This document shows positions 1 to 8,384 of a stretch of 64,000 bases of DNA, one piece after another. Both the position numbers and the translations under genes were made by a program. The DNA is from Streptomyces sp. NBC_00464 (GTDB taxonomy: Bacteria; Actinomycetota; Actinomycetes; Streptomycetales; Streptomycetaceae), in contig NZ_CP107899.1 in assembly GCF_036013915.1 (NCBI RefSeq), forward strand, positions 5,952,001-6,016,000, written 5' to 3'. Position 1 is the stretch's first letter, and every line of letters starts with the position of its first letter. The notes under the pieces were generated by a model. That model made no database searches. It was not told the DNA's origin and was given only the letters and a program-made list of their open reading frames with translations.

Positions 1-45
1 GCCAATCCTGTTCCCTTGTCAACGTCCCGGAAGGGGGCCTCTCGC

Positions 46-855
46 GTGAGTGTGCTCGACGAGATCATCGACGGCGTTCGCGCCGACCTCGCGGAGCGGC
101 AGGCGCGCGTCAGCCTCGACGAGCTCAAGGAACGCGCGGCCCGCGCTCCCCAGGCCAAGGACGGAGTCGCCGCCCTGCGCGGCGAGGGCGTGACCGTCAT
201 CTGCGAGGTCAAGCGCTCCAGCCCCTCCAAGGGCGCCCTGGCCGCCATCGCCGACCCTGCCGCGCTCGCCGCGGACTACGAGGCCGGCGGCGCGTCCGTC
301 ATTTCCGTCCTCACCGAGGAGCGCCGCTTCGGCGGATCGCTGGCCGACCTGGAGGCCGTCCGCGCCAAGGTCGACATCCCGATCCTGCGCAAGGACTTCA
401 TCGTCACCTCGTACCAGCTGTGGGAGGCACGCGCCTACGGCGCCGACCTCGCCCTGCTGATCGTCGCCGCCCTCGACCAGGAGGCCCTCGTCTCCCTGAT
501 CGAGCGCGCCGAGTCCATCGGCCTGACGCCGCTGGTCGAGGCGCACGACGAGGAGGAGGCGGAGCGCGCGGTGGACGCCGGCGCGAAGATCATCGGCGTC
601 AACGCCCGCAACCTGAAGGACCTCAAGGTCGACCGCTCCACCTTCGAGCGCGTCGCACCCGAGATCCCCGACCACATCGTCAAGATCGCCGAGTCCGGCG
701 TCCGCGGCCCGCACGACCTCATCGCCTACGCCAACGCCGGCGCCGACGGCGTGCTGGTCGGCGAGTCGCTGGTCACCGGCCGCGACCCGCGGGCGGCCGT
801 CGCCGACCTGGTCGCCGCCGGCGCCCACCCGGCGCTCCGGCACGGACGGAGCTGA
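46..855 (+). CDS. trpC: indole-3-glycerol phosphate synthase
   Basis: This cytoplasmic (beta/alpha)8-barrel enzyme closes the indole ring of tryptophan by converting carboxyphenylaminodeoxyribulose phosphate to indole-3-glycerol phosphate. The 269-residue product has the full family length. The motif [11 protein letters not shown] (K56) and the loop ILRKDFIV (K116) hold the expected catalytic lysines, and the C-terminal [11 protein letters not shown] binds phosphate. I chose the GTG at 46, whose product begins [10 protein letters not shown] as in other Streptomyces TrpC. The frame is open further upstream to about 16, but no better start appears there. It is the first gene of the trpC-trpM-trpB-trpA group. 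The window begins too close upstream to see its promoter. Confidence 0.96.
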   Translation: MSVLDEIIDGVRADLAERQARVSLDELKERAARAPQAKDGVAALRGEGVTVICEVKRSSPSKGALAAIADPAALAADYEAGGASVISVLTEERRFGGSLADLEAVRAKVDIPILRKDFIVTSYQLWEARAYGADLALLIVAALDQEALVSLIERAESIGLTPLVEAHDEEEAERAVDAGAKIIGVNARNLKDLKVDRSTFERVAPEIPDHIVKIAESGVRGPHDLIAYANAGADGVLVGESLVTGRDPRAAVADLVAAGAHPALRHGRS

Positions 856-863
856 CCCCACCC

Positions 864-1079
864 GTGTCCGCCGACCGTTCCGCGCTCCGACCCCGGGCAG
901 GCCTCCGCCCCGCCCGGTCGACGGGACGCGACCCGCACGCGCCGCTGGCGCGCGGCTGCCGCCCCCGCGGCTGCCGCGCCCCCGCACGCCGCGTGCACGG
1001 CCGGCGGGTGCGGTACGTGATCGGCGACGAGCCCGGTCAGGTCAACGGCATGCGATGGCGCACGGGGCCCGCGCAGTAG
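864..1079 (+). CDS. trpM: small basic TrpM/TrpX-like protein
   Basis: This is a 71-residue GTG-start frame between trpC (8 bases upstream) and trpB. It is masked by a longer frame that runs in from trpC. The product is Arg-rich with two cysteines: [13 protein letters not shown] is followed by [13 protein letters not shown] and ends near RWRTGPAQ. I recall that S. coelicolor has a similarly small gene, trpX/trpM, at this exact place in the trp operon, reported to modulate tryptophan biosynthesis and development. The position, size and Arg/Cys-rich core agree with that. The function is not readable from sequence, and the start is uncertain because the SD-like GGAG is rather distant. Confidence 0.72.
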   Translation: MSADRSALRPRAGLRPARSTGRDPHAPLARGCRPRGCRAPARRVHGRRVRYVIGDEPGQVNGMRWRTGPAQ

Positions 1080-1218
1080 AGCGAGCCCCGGCCGTCGCAC
1101 CCGCCCCACCCGGCGGAACCGCACGACCGCACCGCCCGGCCACCGACGGCCGCGGCGGCGCTCCGCTCACGGCGCATACGGTGAACCCACCCACTGCCAT
1201 GCCGAGGAGCACGTCGAG

Positions 1219-2505
1219 ATGTCGTCCGACTTCTTCATTCCGGACCCGGAAGGTCTGATCCCCAGCGCCGAAGGCTACTTCGGTGCGTACGGCGGAAAGT
1301 TCATCCCGGAGGCGCTCGTCGCCGCCGTGGACGAGGTCGCCGTCGAGTACGACAAGGCCAAGGCGGACCCGGCCTTCGCCGCCGAGCTCAACGAGCTCAT
1401 GGTGAACTACACGGGCCGGCCCAGCGCCCTGACCGAGGTCGCGCGCTTCGCCGAGCACGCCGGCGGTGCCCGGATCTTCCTCAAGCGCGAGGACCTCAAC
1501 CACACCGGCTCACACAAGATCAACAACGTGCTGGGCCAGGCGCTCCTCACCAAGCGCATGGGCAAGACCCGCGTCATCGCCGAGACCGGAGCCGGTCAGC
1601 ACGGCGTCGCCACCGCGACCGCCTGCGCGCTCTTCGGCCTCGAATGCACCATCTACATGGGCGAGATCGACACCGAACGGCAGGCGCTGAACGTGGCGCG
1701 CATGCGGATGCTCGGCGCCGAGGTCATCGCCGTGAAGTCCGGCTCCCGCACGCTCAAGGACGCCATCAACGAGGCGTTCCGCGACTGGGTCGCCAACGTG
1801 GACCGCACCCACTACCTCTTCGGTACGGTCGCGGGCCCGCACCCCTTCCCGGCGATGGTCCGCGACTTCCACCGCGTGATCGGCGTCGAGGCCCGGCGCC
1901 AGATCCTGGAACGGGCCGGCCGGCTGCCGGACGCCGCCATCGCCTGCGTCGGCGGCGGCTCCAACGCCATCGGCCTCTTCCACGCCCTCATCCCCGACGC
2001 GGGCGTCCGCCTCATCGGCTGCGAGCCCGCCGGGCACGGCGTGGAGACCGGCGAGCACGCGGCGACCCTGACCGCGGGCGAGCCCGGCATCCTGCACGGC
2101 TCGCGCAGTTACGTCCTCCAGGACGACGAGGGCCAGATCACCGAGCCGTACTCCATCTCGGCCGGTCTGGACTACCCGGGCATCGGCCCTGAGCACGCGT
2201 ACCTGAAGGACATCGGCCGGGGCGAGTACCGCGCCGTCACCGACGACGCCGCCATGCAGGCGCTGCGCCTGCTCTCCCGCACCGAGGGGATCATCCCGGC
2301 GATCGAGAGCGCACACGCGCTGGCCGGTGCCCTGGAGGTCGGCAAGGAGCTCGGCAAGGACGGCCTGATCCTGGTCAACCTGTCCGGACGCGGCGACAAG
2401 GACATGGACACGGCAGCGCGCTACTTCGGCCTGTACGAAGCGGACGCGGCCGTCGAGGCCGACGCGGACAGCGAAGGCGCCGAGATCGAGGGGGACGTCA
2501 AGTGA
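1219..2505 (+). CDS. trpB: tryptophan synthase beta subunit
   Basis: TrpB is the PLP-dependent subunit that condenses indole with L-serine to give tryptophan. It works in an alpha2-beta2 complex with TrpA, which channels indole to it. The 428-residue product has normal length plus an acidic tail (about residues 408-428). K100 in HTGSHKIN is the expected Schiff-base lysine, GAGQHGVAT follows, and [10 protein letters not shown] binds the PLP phosphate. ATG 1219 follows a GAGGAG-type ribosome site. The stop overlaps the trpA start by four bases (GTGA), so the two subunits are translationally coupled. The 139 bases after trpM show no clear terminator. Confidence 0.97.
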   Translation: MSSDFFIPDPEGLIPSAEGYFGAYGGKFIPEALVAAVDEVAVEYDKAKADPAFAAELNELMVNYTGRPSALTEVARFAEHAGGARIFLKREDLNHTGSHKINNVLGQALLTKRMGKTRVIAETGAGQHGVATATACALFGLECTIYMGEIDTERQALNVARMRMLGAEVIAVKSGSRTLKDAINEAFRDWVANVDRTHYLFGTVAGPHPFPAMVRDFHRVIGVEARRQILERAGRLPDAAIACVGGGSNAIGLFHALIPDAGVRLIGCEPAGHGVETGEHAATLTAGEPGILHGSRSYVLQDDEGQITEPYSISAGLDYPGIGPEHAYLKDIGRGEYRAVTDDAAMQALRLLSRTEGIIPAIESAHALAGALEVGKELGKDGLILVNLSGRGDKDMDTAARYFGLYEADAAVEADADSEGAEIEGDVK

Positions 2506-3314
2506 GCGGCAACATCGAGCTGCTGAACACCACGCTCGCCACCGCGCGGGCCGAGGACCGGGCCGCGCTGATCGCGTACCTGCCCGCCGGCTTCCCGACC
2601 GTGGACGGCGCCATCGAGGCCATCAAGGCCGTGGCCGCAGGCGGCGCCGACGTCGTCGAGGTGGGGCTGCCGCACAGCGACCCCGTGCTCGACGGCCCCG
2701 TCATCCAGACCGCGGACGACATCGCGCTGCGCGGCGGCGTGCGGATCGCCGACGTGATGCGTACGGTCCGCGAGGCGCACGAGGCGACGGGCATCCCGAT
2801 CCTCGTCATGACGTACTGGAACCCGATCGACCGGTACGGCGTCGAGCGCTTCACCGCCGAGCTCGCCGAGGCCGGCGGCGCCGGGTGCATCCTGCCCGAC
2901 CTTCCGGTCCAGGAGTCCGCACTGTGGCGCGAGCACGCGGACAAGCACGGTCTCGCGACCGTGTTCGTCGTCGCGCCCAGCAGCAAGGACGAGCGCCTCG
3001 CGACCATCACGGCGGCCGGCTCCGGCTTCGTCTACGCGGCGTCGCTGATGGGGGTCACCGGCACCCGGGTCTCCGTCGGCGAGCAGGCCCAGGACCTGGT
3101 GGGGCGCACCCGTGCCACCACCGACCTCCCGGTCTGCGTCGGCCTCGGCGTGTCCAACGCCGACCAGGCCGCAGAGGTCGCGGGCTTCGCCGACGGCGTC
3201 ATCGTCGGCTCCGCCTTCGTCAAGCGGATGCTGGACGCTCCCGACGAGGCGGCAGGCCTGGCCGCCGTCCGCTCACTGGCGGCCGATCTGGCCGAAGGTG
3301 TTCGAAAGCGCTGA
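2502..3314 (+). CDS. trpA: tryptophan synthase alpha subunit
   Basis: TrpA cleaves indole-3-glycerol phosphate to indole and glyceraldehyde 3-phosphate and passes indole to TrpB. The 270-residue TIM barrel has catalytic E53 ([11 protein letters not shown]) and D64 (LDGP), with the same spacing as E49 and D60 in the E. coli enzyme. [13 protein letters not shown] and [10 protein letters not shown] form the phosphate site. It starts with GTG overlapping the trpB stop. It ends the tryptophan group and is followed by a strong hairpin at 3348-3375. Confidence 0.97.
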   Translation: MSGNIELLNTTLATARAEDRAALIAYLPAGFPTVDGAIEAIKAVAAGGADVVEVGLPHSDPVLDGPVIQTADDIALRGGVRIADVMRTVREAHEATGIPILVMTYWNPIDRYGVERFTAELAEAGGAGCILPDLPVQESALWREHADKHGLATVFVVAPSSKDERLATITAAGSGFVYAASLMGVTGTRVSVGEQAQDLVGRTRATTDLPVCVGLGVSNADQAAEVAGFADGVIVGSAFVKRMLDAPDEAAGLAAVRSLAADLAEGVRKR

Positions 3315-3347
3315 CACCCTTCCTCACCCGAATGGGTGGACCTGGGA

Positions 3348-3375
3348 CCGGGGAGGCACGCGAGTGCCTCCCCGG
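3348..3375 (+). terminator. trp operon terminator hairpin
   Basis: A perfect 12-base inverted repeat, CCGGGGAGGCAC and GTGCCTCCCCGG, encloses a GCGA loop of the stable GNRA type. It lies 33 bases after trpA and ends 15 bases before the next start codon, so it should separate the trp genes from the thioredoxin-fold gene. There is no long T-run, which is usual for Streptomyces terminators. Confidence 0.8.
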
Positions 3376-3390
3376 TTCGTTGCTGCGGGT

Positions 3391-4218
3391 GTGAGCGAGA
3401 AGAACCAAGAGGGAAAAAGGGCCGCGCGAGACCGGCTGATCCAGCAGCGCGAGCAGGCGAAGGCGCACGACCGCCGACGCCGCACGCTGATCGTCTCCGC
3501 GGCCGTGGTGGGGGTGCTGGGACTGGCCGCCGTCGTCGGCGTGATCGCGGCGAACACCGGCGGCAAGGGCGACAAGGACAAGGCGTCCGGCCCCGCCGTC
3601 GCGCCGTCCGGCGCGACCGGCAAGGACAGCCTGACCATTCCGGTGGGAGCGGACGACGCCCCGTCCACGCTCACGGTCTGGGAGGACTTCCGCTGCCCGG
3701 TCTGCGCCCAGTTCGAGAACGCCTTCCGCGACACGATCCACCAGATGGAGCAGAGCGGGCAGCTCAAGGTCGAATACCACTTCGCCACCCTGATCGACGG
3801 CAATCTCGGCGGCAGCGGCTCGCTCAAGGCGGCCAACGCGGCGGCCTGCGCCCAGGACGCCGGCAAGTTCCCCGCGTACCACGACGTCCTGTACCGCAAC
3901 CAGCCGCAGGAGTCCGACGACGCCTTCGGCGACAACAGCAAACTGATCGACCTGTCCAAGAAGGTCGAGGGGCTCGACACGCCCACGTTCCGCAGCTGCG
4001 TGGAGGACGGCGCGCACGACGCCTGGGTGGAGAAGTCCAACACCGCGTTCGAGAAGGGCGGATTCCAGGGCACACCGACGGCGCTGCTCAACGGAGAGTC
4101 GATCTTCCCGAAGAAGGGGGACGAGCCGATCACCGTGGCCAACCTGAAGAAGTGGGTCGCCGAGGCCAACAAGGGCAAGAAGCCGGGCACCGTCACACCG
4201 GCCCCCTCCGGCTCCTGA
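3391..4218 (+). CDS. membrane-anchored DsbA-family thioredoxin-fold protein
   Basis: The 275-residue product has a basic cytoplasmic N-terminus (about 1-32), one membrane segment (about 33-55) and a low-complexity linker. An extracytoplasmic thioredoxin fold follows, with the active site CPVC at C102 and C105 in EDFRCPVCAQFENAF. A region near GGFQGTPTALLNG supplies the cis-proline loop. This fits a DsbA-like disulfide oxidoreductase that handles secreted or membrane proteins. The GTG at 3391 is chosen because the product then begins MSEKNQEGKRAAR directly before the membrane segment. Upstream extension would cross the trp terminator. Its redox partner and substrates cannot be told from here. 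Confidence 0.88.
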   Translation: MSEKNQEGKRAARDRLIQQREQAKAHDRRRRTLIVSAAVVGVLGLAAVVGVIAANTGGKGDKDKASGPAVAPSGATGKDSLTIPVGADDAPSTLTVWEDFRCPVCAQFENAFRDTIHQMEQSGQLKVEYHFATLIDGNLGGSGSLKAANAAACAQDAGKFPAYHDVLYRNQPQESDDAFGDNSKLIDLSKKVEGLDTPTFRSCVEDGAHDAWVEKSNTAFEKGGFQGTPTALLNGESIFPKKGDEPITVANLKKWVAEANKGKKPGTVTPAPSGS

Positions 4219-4268
4219 GAGCCGCGCAACCGGGGGAATCGATGACCGGCTCGTTACCCAGACGTTGT

Positions 4269-4295
4269 CGGGCGGGTTGCCGTACGTCCCGCCCG
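4269..4295 (+). terminator. GC hairpin between thioredoxin-fold gene and lgt
   Basis: CGGGCGGG and CCCGCCCG form an 8-base stem with an 11-base loop, 51 bases after the upstream stop and 22 bases before the lgt start. It may end the upstream transcript or be part of the lgt leader. Position alone does not decide. Confidence 0.45.
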
Positions 4296-4317
4296 GCAGG
4301 GTAGCGTCGACGATGCC

Positions 4318-5295
4318 ATGAATCTTGCCTACATTCCCAGCCCGTCGACCGGCGTGATCGATCTTGGACCGATCCCGCTCCGCGGCTACGCGTTCTGCAT
4401 CATCATCGGTGTCTTCGTCGCCGTCTGGTTCGGCAACAAGCGCTGGGTCGCCCGAGGCGGCAGAGCCGGCACTGTTGCCGACATTGCCGTCTGGGCCGTG
4501 CCCTTCGGCCTGGTCGGAGGCAGGCTCTACCACGTCATCACCGACTATCAGCTGTACTTCAGTGACGGTGAGAACTGGGTCGACGCCTTCAAGATCTGGC
4601 AGGGCGGCCTCGGTATCTGGGGTGCCATCGCGCTCGGCGCGGTCGGTGCCTGGATCGGCTGCCGCCGCCGCGGGATCCCGCTGCCCGCCTGGGCCGACGC
4701 GCTCGCACCCGGCATCGCCCTGGCCCAGGCCTGCGGCCGCTGGGGCAACTGGTTCAACCAGGAGCTGTACGGCCGCGAGACCGACGTCCCGTGGGCGCTG
4801 AAGATCAGCGAGGGCCCGAACCGGGTCGCCGGCACCTACCACCCGACCTTCCTGTACGAGTCGCTGTGGTGCATCGGCGTGGCGCTCCTGGTGATCTGGG
4901 CGGACCGCCGCTTCAAGCTCGGACACGGGCGGGCGTTCGCGCTGTACGTCGCCTCGTACTGCGCGGGCCGCGCCTGGATCGAGTACATGCGTGTCGACGA
5001 GGCCCACCACATCCTGGGCCTGCGTCTGAACGTGTGGACCGCGCTGATCGTGTTCGTGCTGGCGGTGGTCTACATCGTGATCTCGGCGAAGGTACGGCCG
5101 GGGCGCGAGGAGATCGTCGAGCCGGGGGAGCCGGAGGCGGTTGACGCCAAGGGCGCCGAGGACGCGGAGTCCGGCGAGGCCGAGGGCGGCGACACGGAGT
5201 CCGCCGACTCGAAGCCGGTCGAGGCCGAGACCGCGGCCGACGCCGACGAGGACGCGCCGAAGACGAACGGTGAGGCGGAGACGGCCAAGGGCTGA
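4318..5295 (+). CDS. lgt: prolipoprotein diacylglyceryl transferase
   Basis: Lgt is the membrane enzyme that moves a diacylglyceryl group from phosphatidylglycerol to the lipobox cysteine of prelipoproteins. The product has 325 residues, about seven hydrophobic segments and the signature region GRWGNWFNQELYGRETDVPW. It also has the N-terminal GPIPLRGYAFC and the conserved GRAWIEYMRVD. An acidic tail of about 65 residues rich in Glu and Ala, typical of Streptomyces Lgt, follows the last membrane segment. ATG 4318 begins MNLAYIPSPSTGV. It is probably transcribed separately from the trp genes. Confidence 0.96.
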   Translation: MNLAYIPSPSTGVIDLGPIPLRGYAFCIIIGVFVAVWFGNKRWVARGGRAGTVADIAVWAVPFGLVGGRLYHVITDYQLYFSDGENWVDAFKIWQGGLGIWGAIALGAVGAWIGCRRRGIPLPAWADALAPGIALAQACGRWGNWFNQELYGRETDVPWALKISEGPNRVAGTYHPTFLYESLWCIGVALLVIWADRRFKLGHGRAFALYVASYCAGRAWIEYMRVDEAHHILGLRLNVWTALIVFVLAVVYIVISAKVRPGREEIVEPGEPEAVDAKGAEDAESGEAEGGDTESADSKPVEAETAADADEDAPKTNGEAETAKG

Positions 5296-5318
5296 CGCCG
5301 ACGCCGCGCACACGAGGC

Positions 5319-5351
5319 CGAGGGGCCGCCGAACGATTCGGCGGCCCCTCG
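5319..5351 (+). terminator. lgt terminator
   Basis: A perfect stem, GAGGGGCCGCCGAA with TTCGGCGGCCCCTC around a CGA loop, plus an outer C-G pair, starts 24 bases after the lgt stop. It is long and GC-rich enough to stop transcription, and it lies between convergent genes. Confidence 0.85.
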
Positions 5352-5375
5352 TCATGTCCGTGCCTGCGGCACGGT

Positions 5376-5445
5376 GTCCTCAATCGCCGGACGGCTTGGT
5401 TCTGATGGGCCGGGCTGCCATCAAGCCCGTCCGGCGATTGAGGAC
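5376..5445. repeat. inverted pair of the dispersed intergenic repeat
   Basis: Two copies of the element face each other: GTCCTCAATCGCCGGACGG at 5376 and CCCGTCCGGCGATTGAGGAC ending at 5445, with about 25 bases between them. Together they can fold into a long hairpin. The pair lies between the convergent lgt and CoA-ester lyase genes. The same element recurs at about 27.45, 40.68 and 45.79-45.94 kb. Confidence 0.88.
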
Positions 5446-5491
5446 AAGGCGGACCGTCGGGCGCCGCCCGCTCAGCGTTGCCCGGCACCGC

Positions 5492-6307
5492 TCACCGCCC
5501 CCGTCCCGCCAGGGCAAGCGTGCGGTGGGCCTGGGCCACCACCGCCGCGTCGACGAAGCGGCCGTCCGGCAGGGCCAGCGCGCCCGCCTGGACCCGGGCC
5601 GCCTCGACGATCTGCTGCGCGGCCTCGACCTCCTGCGGCGTCGGCCGGAACGCCCGCTCGATCACCGGAATCTGCCGGGGATGGATCGCCGCCCGGCCGA
5701 GGAATCCGAGCGCCCGTCCATGGGCGCAGGACGCCCACAGCCCGTCCAGGTCCCGGACGTCCGGGAACACCGACTGGATGGGCGGGGCAAGACCGGCCGC
5801 CCGGGCGGCGACCACCACCCGGCTGCGCGACCAGTCGAGCCCGGCATCGTCCCGTACCCCCAGATCCGCCCGGAGATCCGCCTCGCCGAGGGCGATGGAA
5901 CGCACCTGCGGATGGGCGGAGGCCACCGTGTACGCGTGCTCGATGCCGAGGGCCGACTCCAGCAGCGGACAGAGTGCGACCCCCGGGGCCAGCGCCGCGA
6001 TGTGATGGACGGACGCCGCGTGTGTGATCTTCGGCAGCCGCAGCCCGGCGAGGCCCGGCAGCCCGGCCAGGGCCAGCACGTCCGTCTCGTCGTTGACCCG
6101 GACATGGACCGGCGGCGCGGTGGGGGAGGAGGCCGGTTCGGAGAGCAGCTCGACCGTGGCCGACCGTGCGTACTCCTTGCGGTCGGGGGCGACCGCGTCC
6201 TCCAGGTCGACGATCACCACGTCCGCCCCCGCATCACGGGCCTTGCGCACCACATCGGGCCGGTCACCGGGGACGTACAGCCAGGTCAGCGGGGTCTCGG
6301 CGGTCAT
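5492..6307 (-). CDS. CoA-ester lyase, CitE/HpcH-HpaI family
   Basis: The 271-residue product is a TIM-barrel lyase of the CitE / malyl-CoA lyase family. These enzymes cleave 3-hydroxyacyl-CoA esters such as citramalyl-CoA or malyl-CoA with Mg2+. Typical features are TWLYVPGDRPD, VIVDLEDAVAPDRK (metal and substrate acidic residues near 35-37), the RVNDETD arginine motif, LCPLLESALGIEHAY and GEADLRADLG. It ends a seven-gene operon and overlaps the CoA-transferase stop by four bases (ATGA), so a CoA ester made by the transferase is the obvious substrate candidate. The actual acid is unknown. Confidence 0.87.
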   Translation of the reverse strand: MTAETPLTWLYVPGDRPDVVRKARDAGADVVIVDLEDAVAPDRKEYARSATVELLSEPASSPTAPPVHVRVNDETDVLALAGLPGLAGLRLPKITHAASVHHIAALAPGVALCPLLESALGIEHAYTVASAHPQVRSIALGEADLRADLGVRDDAGLDWSRSRVVVAARAAGLAPPIQSVFPDVRDLDGLWASCAHGRALGFLGRAAIHPRQIPVIERAFRPTPQEVEAAQQIVEAARVQAGALALPDGRFVDAAVVAQAHRTLALAGRGR

Positions 6308-7503
6308 AGGACACGCTCCGACCGCAGTGCCGCGATCTCCTCGCCGCTCAGCCCGAGCCCGGTGAGGATCTCGTCGGTGTCCGCCCCGTGCGGCCGCCCC
6401 GCCCAGCGGATCCCCCCGGGGGTGCCGGAGAGCCGGAAGAGGACGTTCTGCATCCGCAGCGGGCCCAGCTCCGGGTCGTCGACCTCCGTGATGGAGTCCA
6501 GAGCCCGGTACTGCGGGTCCTCCATCACGTCACGGATGTCGTGGATCGGCGCGATGGCAGCCTCCGCCTTCTCGAACGCGGAGACCGCCTCGTCCCGGGT
6601 GCGCCGCGCGATCCAGTGGCCGACCGCCTCGTCGAGTTCGTCGCTGTGCTCGGCCCGGGTGGTGCCCGAGGCGAACCACGGCTCGTCGATCAGCTCCGCC
6701 CGGCCCACCAGGCGCATCACGCGTTCCGCGACGGACTGCGCCGAGGTGGAGACGGCCACCCACTGCCCGTCCGAGGTGCGGTAGGTGTTGCGCGGGGCGT
6801 TGTTGCGGGAACGGTTGCCGGTGCGCGGCTGGACGTATCCCAGCTGGTCGTACCAGAGCGGTTGCGGGCCGAGCACGGTGAGGATCGGTTCGATGATCGC
6901 CATGTCGACGACCTGGCCCACGCCCGTACGGTCCCGGCCGGCCAGCGCCGCCATCACGGCGAACGACGTGGCGAGCGCCGCGATCGAGTCGGCGAGACCG
7001 AACGGCGGCAGCGTCGGAGGACCGTCCGGCTCCCCGGTGATCGCCGCGAACCCGCTCATCGCCTCCGCGAGCGTGCCGAAGCCGGGCCGGTGGGCGTACG
7101 GGCCGAACTGGCCGAAGCCCGTGACCCGGACCAGCACCAGCCGTGGGTTGACGGCGTGCAGTTCCGCCGGTCCGAGCCCCCACCGCTCCAGGGTGCCCGG
7201 CCGGAAGTTCTCGATGATCACGTCGGTGTCCGCGGCGAGCCGCAGCAGGAGATCACGGCCGTCCGGGCAGGACAGGTCGAGGGTCAGATTCCGCTTGTTG
7301 CGGCCGAGCAGCTTCCACCACAGGCCGATCCCGTCCTTCGTCGGCCCGTGCCCCCGGGACGGATCGGGCCGGACCGGATGCTCGACCTTGATCACATCGG
7401 CGCCGAAGTCGCCCAGCATGGTGGCGCACAGGGGACCCGCGAACAGCGTGGCGAGATCGATGACCCGCAGCCCGGTCAGGGGCGGCGCTCCCGGCGCGCT
7501 CAT
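6304..7503 (-). CDS. CaiB/BaiF-type family III CoA-transferase
   Basis: Family III CoA-transferases move CoA between carboxylic acids through an aspartyl-CoA intermediate. The 399-residue product matches the family from start (LTGLRVIDLATLFAGP) to end. It has ADVIKVEHP, NKRNLTLDLSCPDGR, IENFRPGTLERWG and LADSIAAL, where D172 should be the catalytic aspartate. It is the sixth gene of the operon, overlapping the kinase upstream and the CitE-like lyase downstream by ATGA. Transferase plus lyase suggests activation and cleavage of a hydroxy-dicarboxylate. How this links to the ADP-ribosylglycohydrolases is not evident. Confidence 0.88.
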   Translation of the reverse strand: MSAPGAPPLTGLRVIDLATLFAGPLCATMLGDFGADVIKVEHPVRPDPSRGHGPTKDGIGLWWKLLGRNKRNLTLDLSCPDGRDLLLRLAADTDVIIENFRPGTLERWGLGPAELHAVNPRLVLVRVTGFGQFGPYAHRPGFGTLAEAMSGFAAITGEPDGPPTLPPFGLADSIAALATSFAVMAALAGRDRTGVGQVVDMAIIEPILTVLGPQPLWYDQLGYVQPRTGNRSRNNAPRNTYRTSDGQWVAVSTSAQSVAERVMRLVGRAELIDEPWFASGTTRAEHSDELDEAVGHWIARRTRDEAVSAFEKAEAAIAPIHDIRDVMEDPQYRALDSITEVDDPELGPLRMQNVLFRLSGTPGGIRWAGRPHGADTDEILTGLGLSGEEIAALRSERVL

Positions 7504-8384
7504 GCGGCGTCGATTTCGCTGCGGTACGGCATGGAGACGGACGCGCCGGGCTTCTGCACGCAGAGCGCGGCGGCCGACGAGGCCCAGGCGATGGCCTGTG
7601 GCACCGGCCGCCCCTCGCCGAGCGCCACCGCGAGTGTGCCGACGAAGGTGTCCCCGGCCCCGGTGGTGTCGACTGCGGTCACCTCGGGGGCGGGGAAGTG
7701 GACGGTCTGGCTGCCCCGTGCCGCGTACAGGCAGCCCTTCGAGCCGAGCGTGATGACGAGGGCGGGCACCTGGCTGAGCAGGACCTCGGCCGCCGCGTGC
7801 GGTTCGGCGTGCCCCGACAGTTCGGCCGCCTCGTGCTCATTGGCGATCAGCAGGTCGACGCAGTCGAGGAGTTCGGCGGGCAGCTGCTGTACGGGGGACG
7901 GGGTGAGGACCGTCCGTACCCCCTGGGCGTGACCGGCCCGCGCCCCCTCGATCACGGCGGACAGCGGCAGTTCCAGCTGGAGCAGCAGCAGATCGGCCTC
8001 GGCGATCGTGGCGATCTCGCCCGGTCCGAGCGCGGTGACGGTGCCGTTGGCGCCGGGGATGACGACGATGGCGTTGGAGCCCTTGCCGTCGACCACGATG
8101 TGCGCGGTGCCGCTGGGTCCTTCGGCGGTGTGCAGCAGATCGGTGTCGACGCCCGATTGCTCCAGGTTCTCCCTCATCCGGAGGCCGTACTCGTCGTCGC
8201 CCACCGCGCCGATCATCATCACGTCGCCGCCCGCGCGGGCGGCGGCGACGGCCTGGTTGGCGCCCTTGCCGCCGGGAATGGTGCGGAACTCCCGCCCGGT
8301 GACGGTCTCCCCGCGCTCCGGGGCCCGGTCGACGTAGGCCACAAGATCCATATTGGTGCTGCCGAGCACCGCGACTTTGGTCAT
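7500..8384 (-). CDS. ribokinase-like PfkB-family sugar kinase
   Basis: The 294-residue product is a PfkB-fold kinase most like ribokinase, which makes ribose 5-phosphate from ribose and ATP. The N-terminal VLGSTNMDLV, the sugar-binding GGKGANQA (38-45) and the C-terminal DTTGAGDTF (239-247, catalytic base D245) are intact. The start is ATG 8384, overlapping the stop of the last ADP-ribosylglycohydrolase-family gene (ATGA). In that setting it may phosphorylate ribose or a related sugar released by N-glycosyl hydrolysis. That role is inference, and a nucleoside or other pentose substrate is equally possible. Confidence 0.88.
   Translation of the reverse strand: MTKVAVLGSTNMDLVAYVDRAPERGETVTGREFRTIPGGKGANQAVAAARAGGDVMMIGAVGDDEYGLRMRENLEQSGVDTDLLHTAEGPSGTAHIVVDGKGSNAIVVIPGANGTVTALGPGEIATIAEADLLLLQLELPLSAVIEGARAGHAQGVRTVLTPSPVQQLPAELLDCVDLLIANEHEAAELSGHAEPHAAAEVLLSQVPALVITLGSKGCLYAARGSQTVHFPAPEVTAVDTTGAGDTFVGTLAVALGEGRPVPQAIAWASSAAALCVQKPGASVSMPYRSEIDAA

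Noticed and set aside
1055..1258. 67-codon frame overlapping the trpB start
   Set aside because: It runs into trpB in another phase. The trpM-like frame at 864-1079 fits the family position and composition better.
3220..5355. 711-codon minus-strand open frame over the thioredoxin-fold gene and lgt
   Set aside because: Antisense shadow of two well-supported genes.
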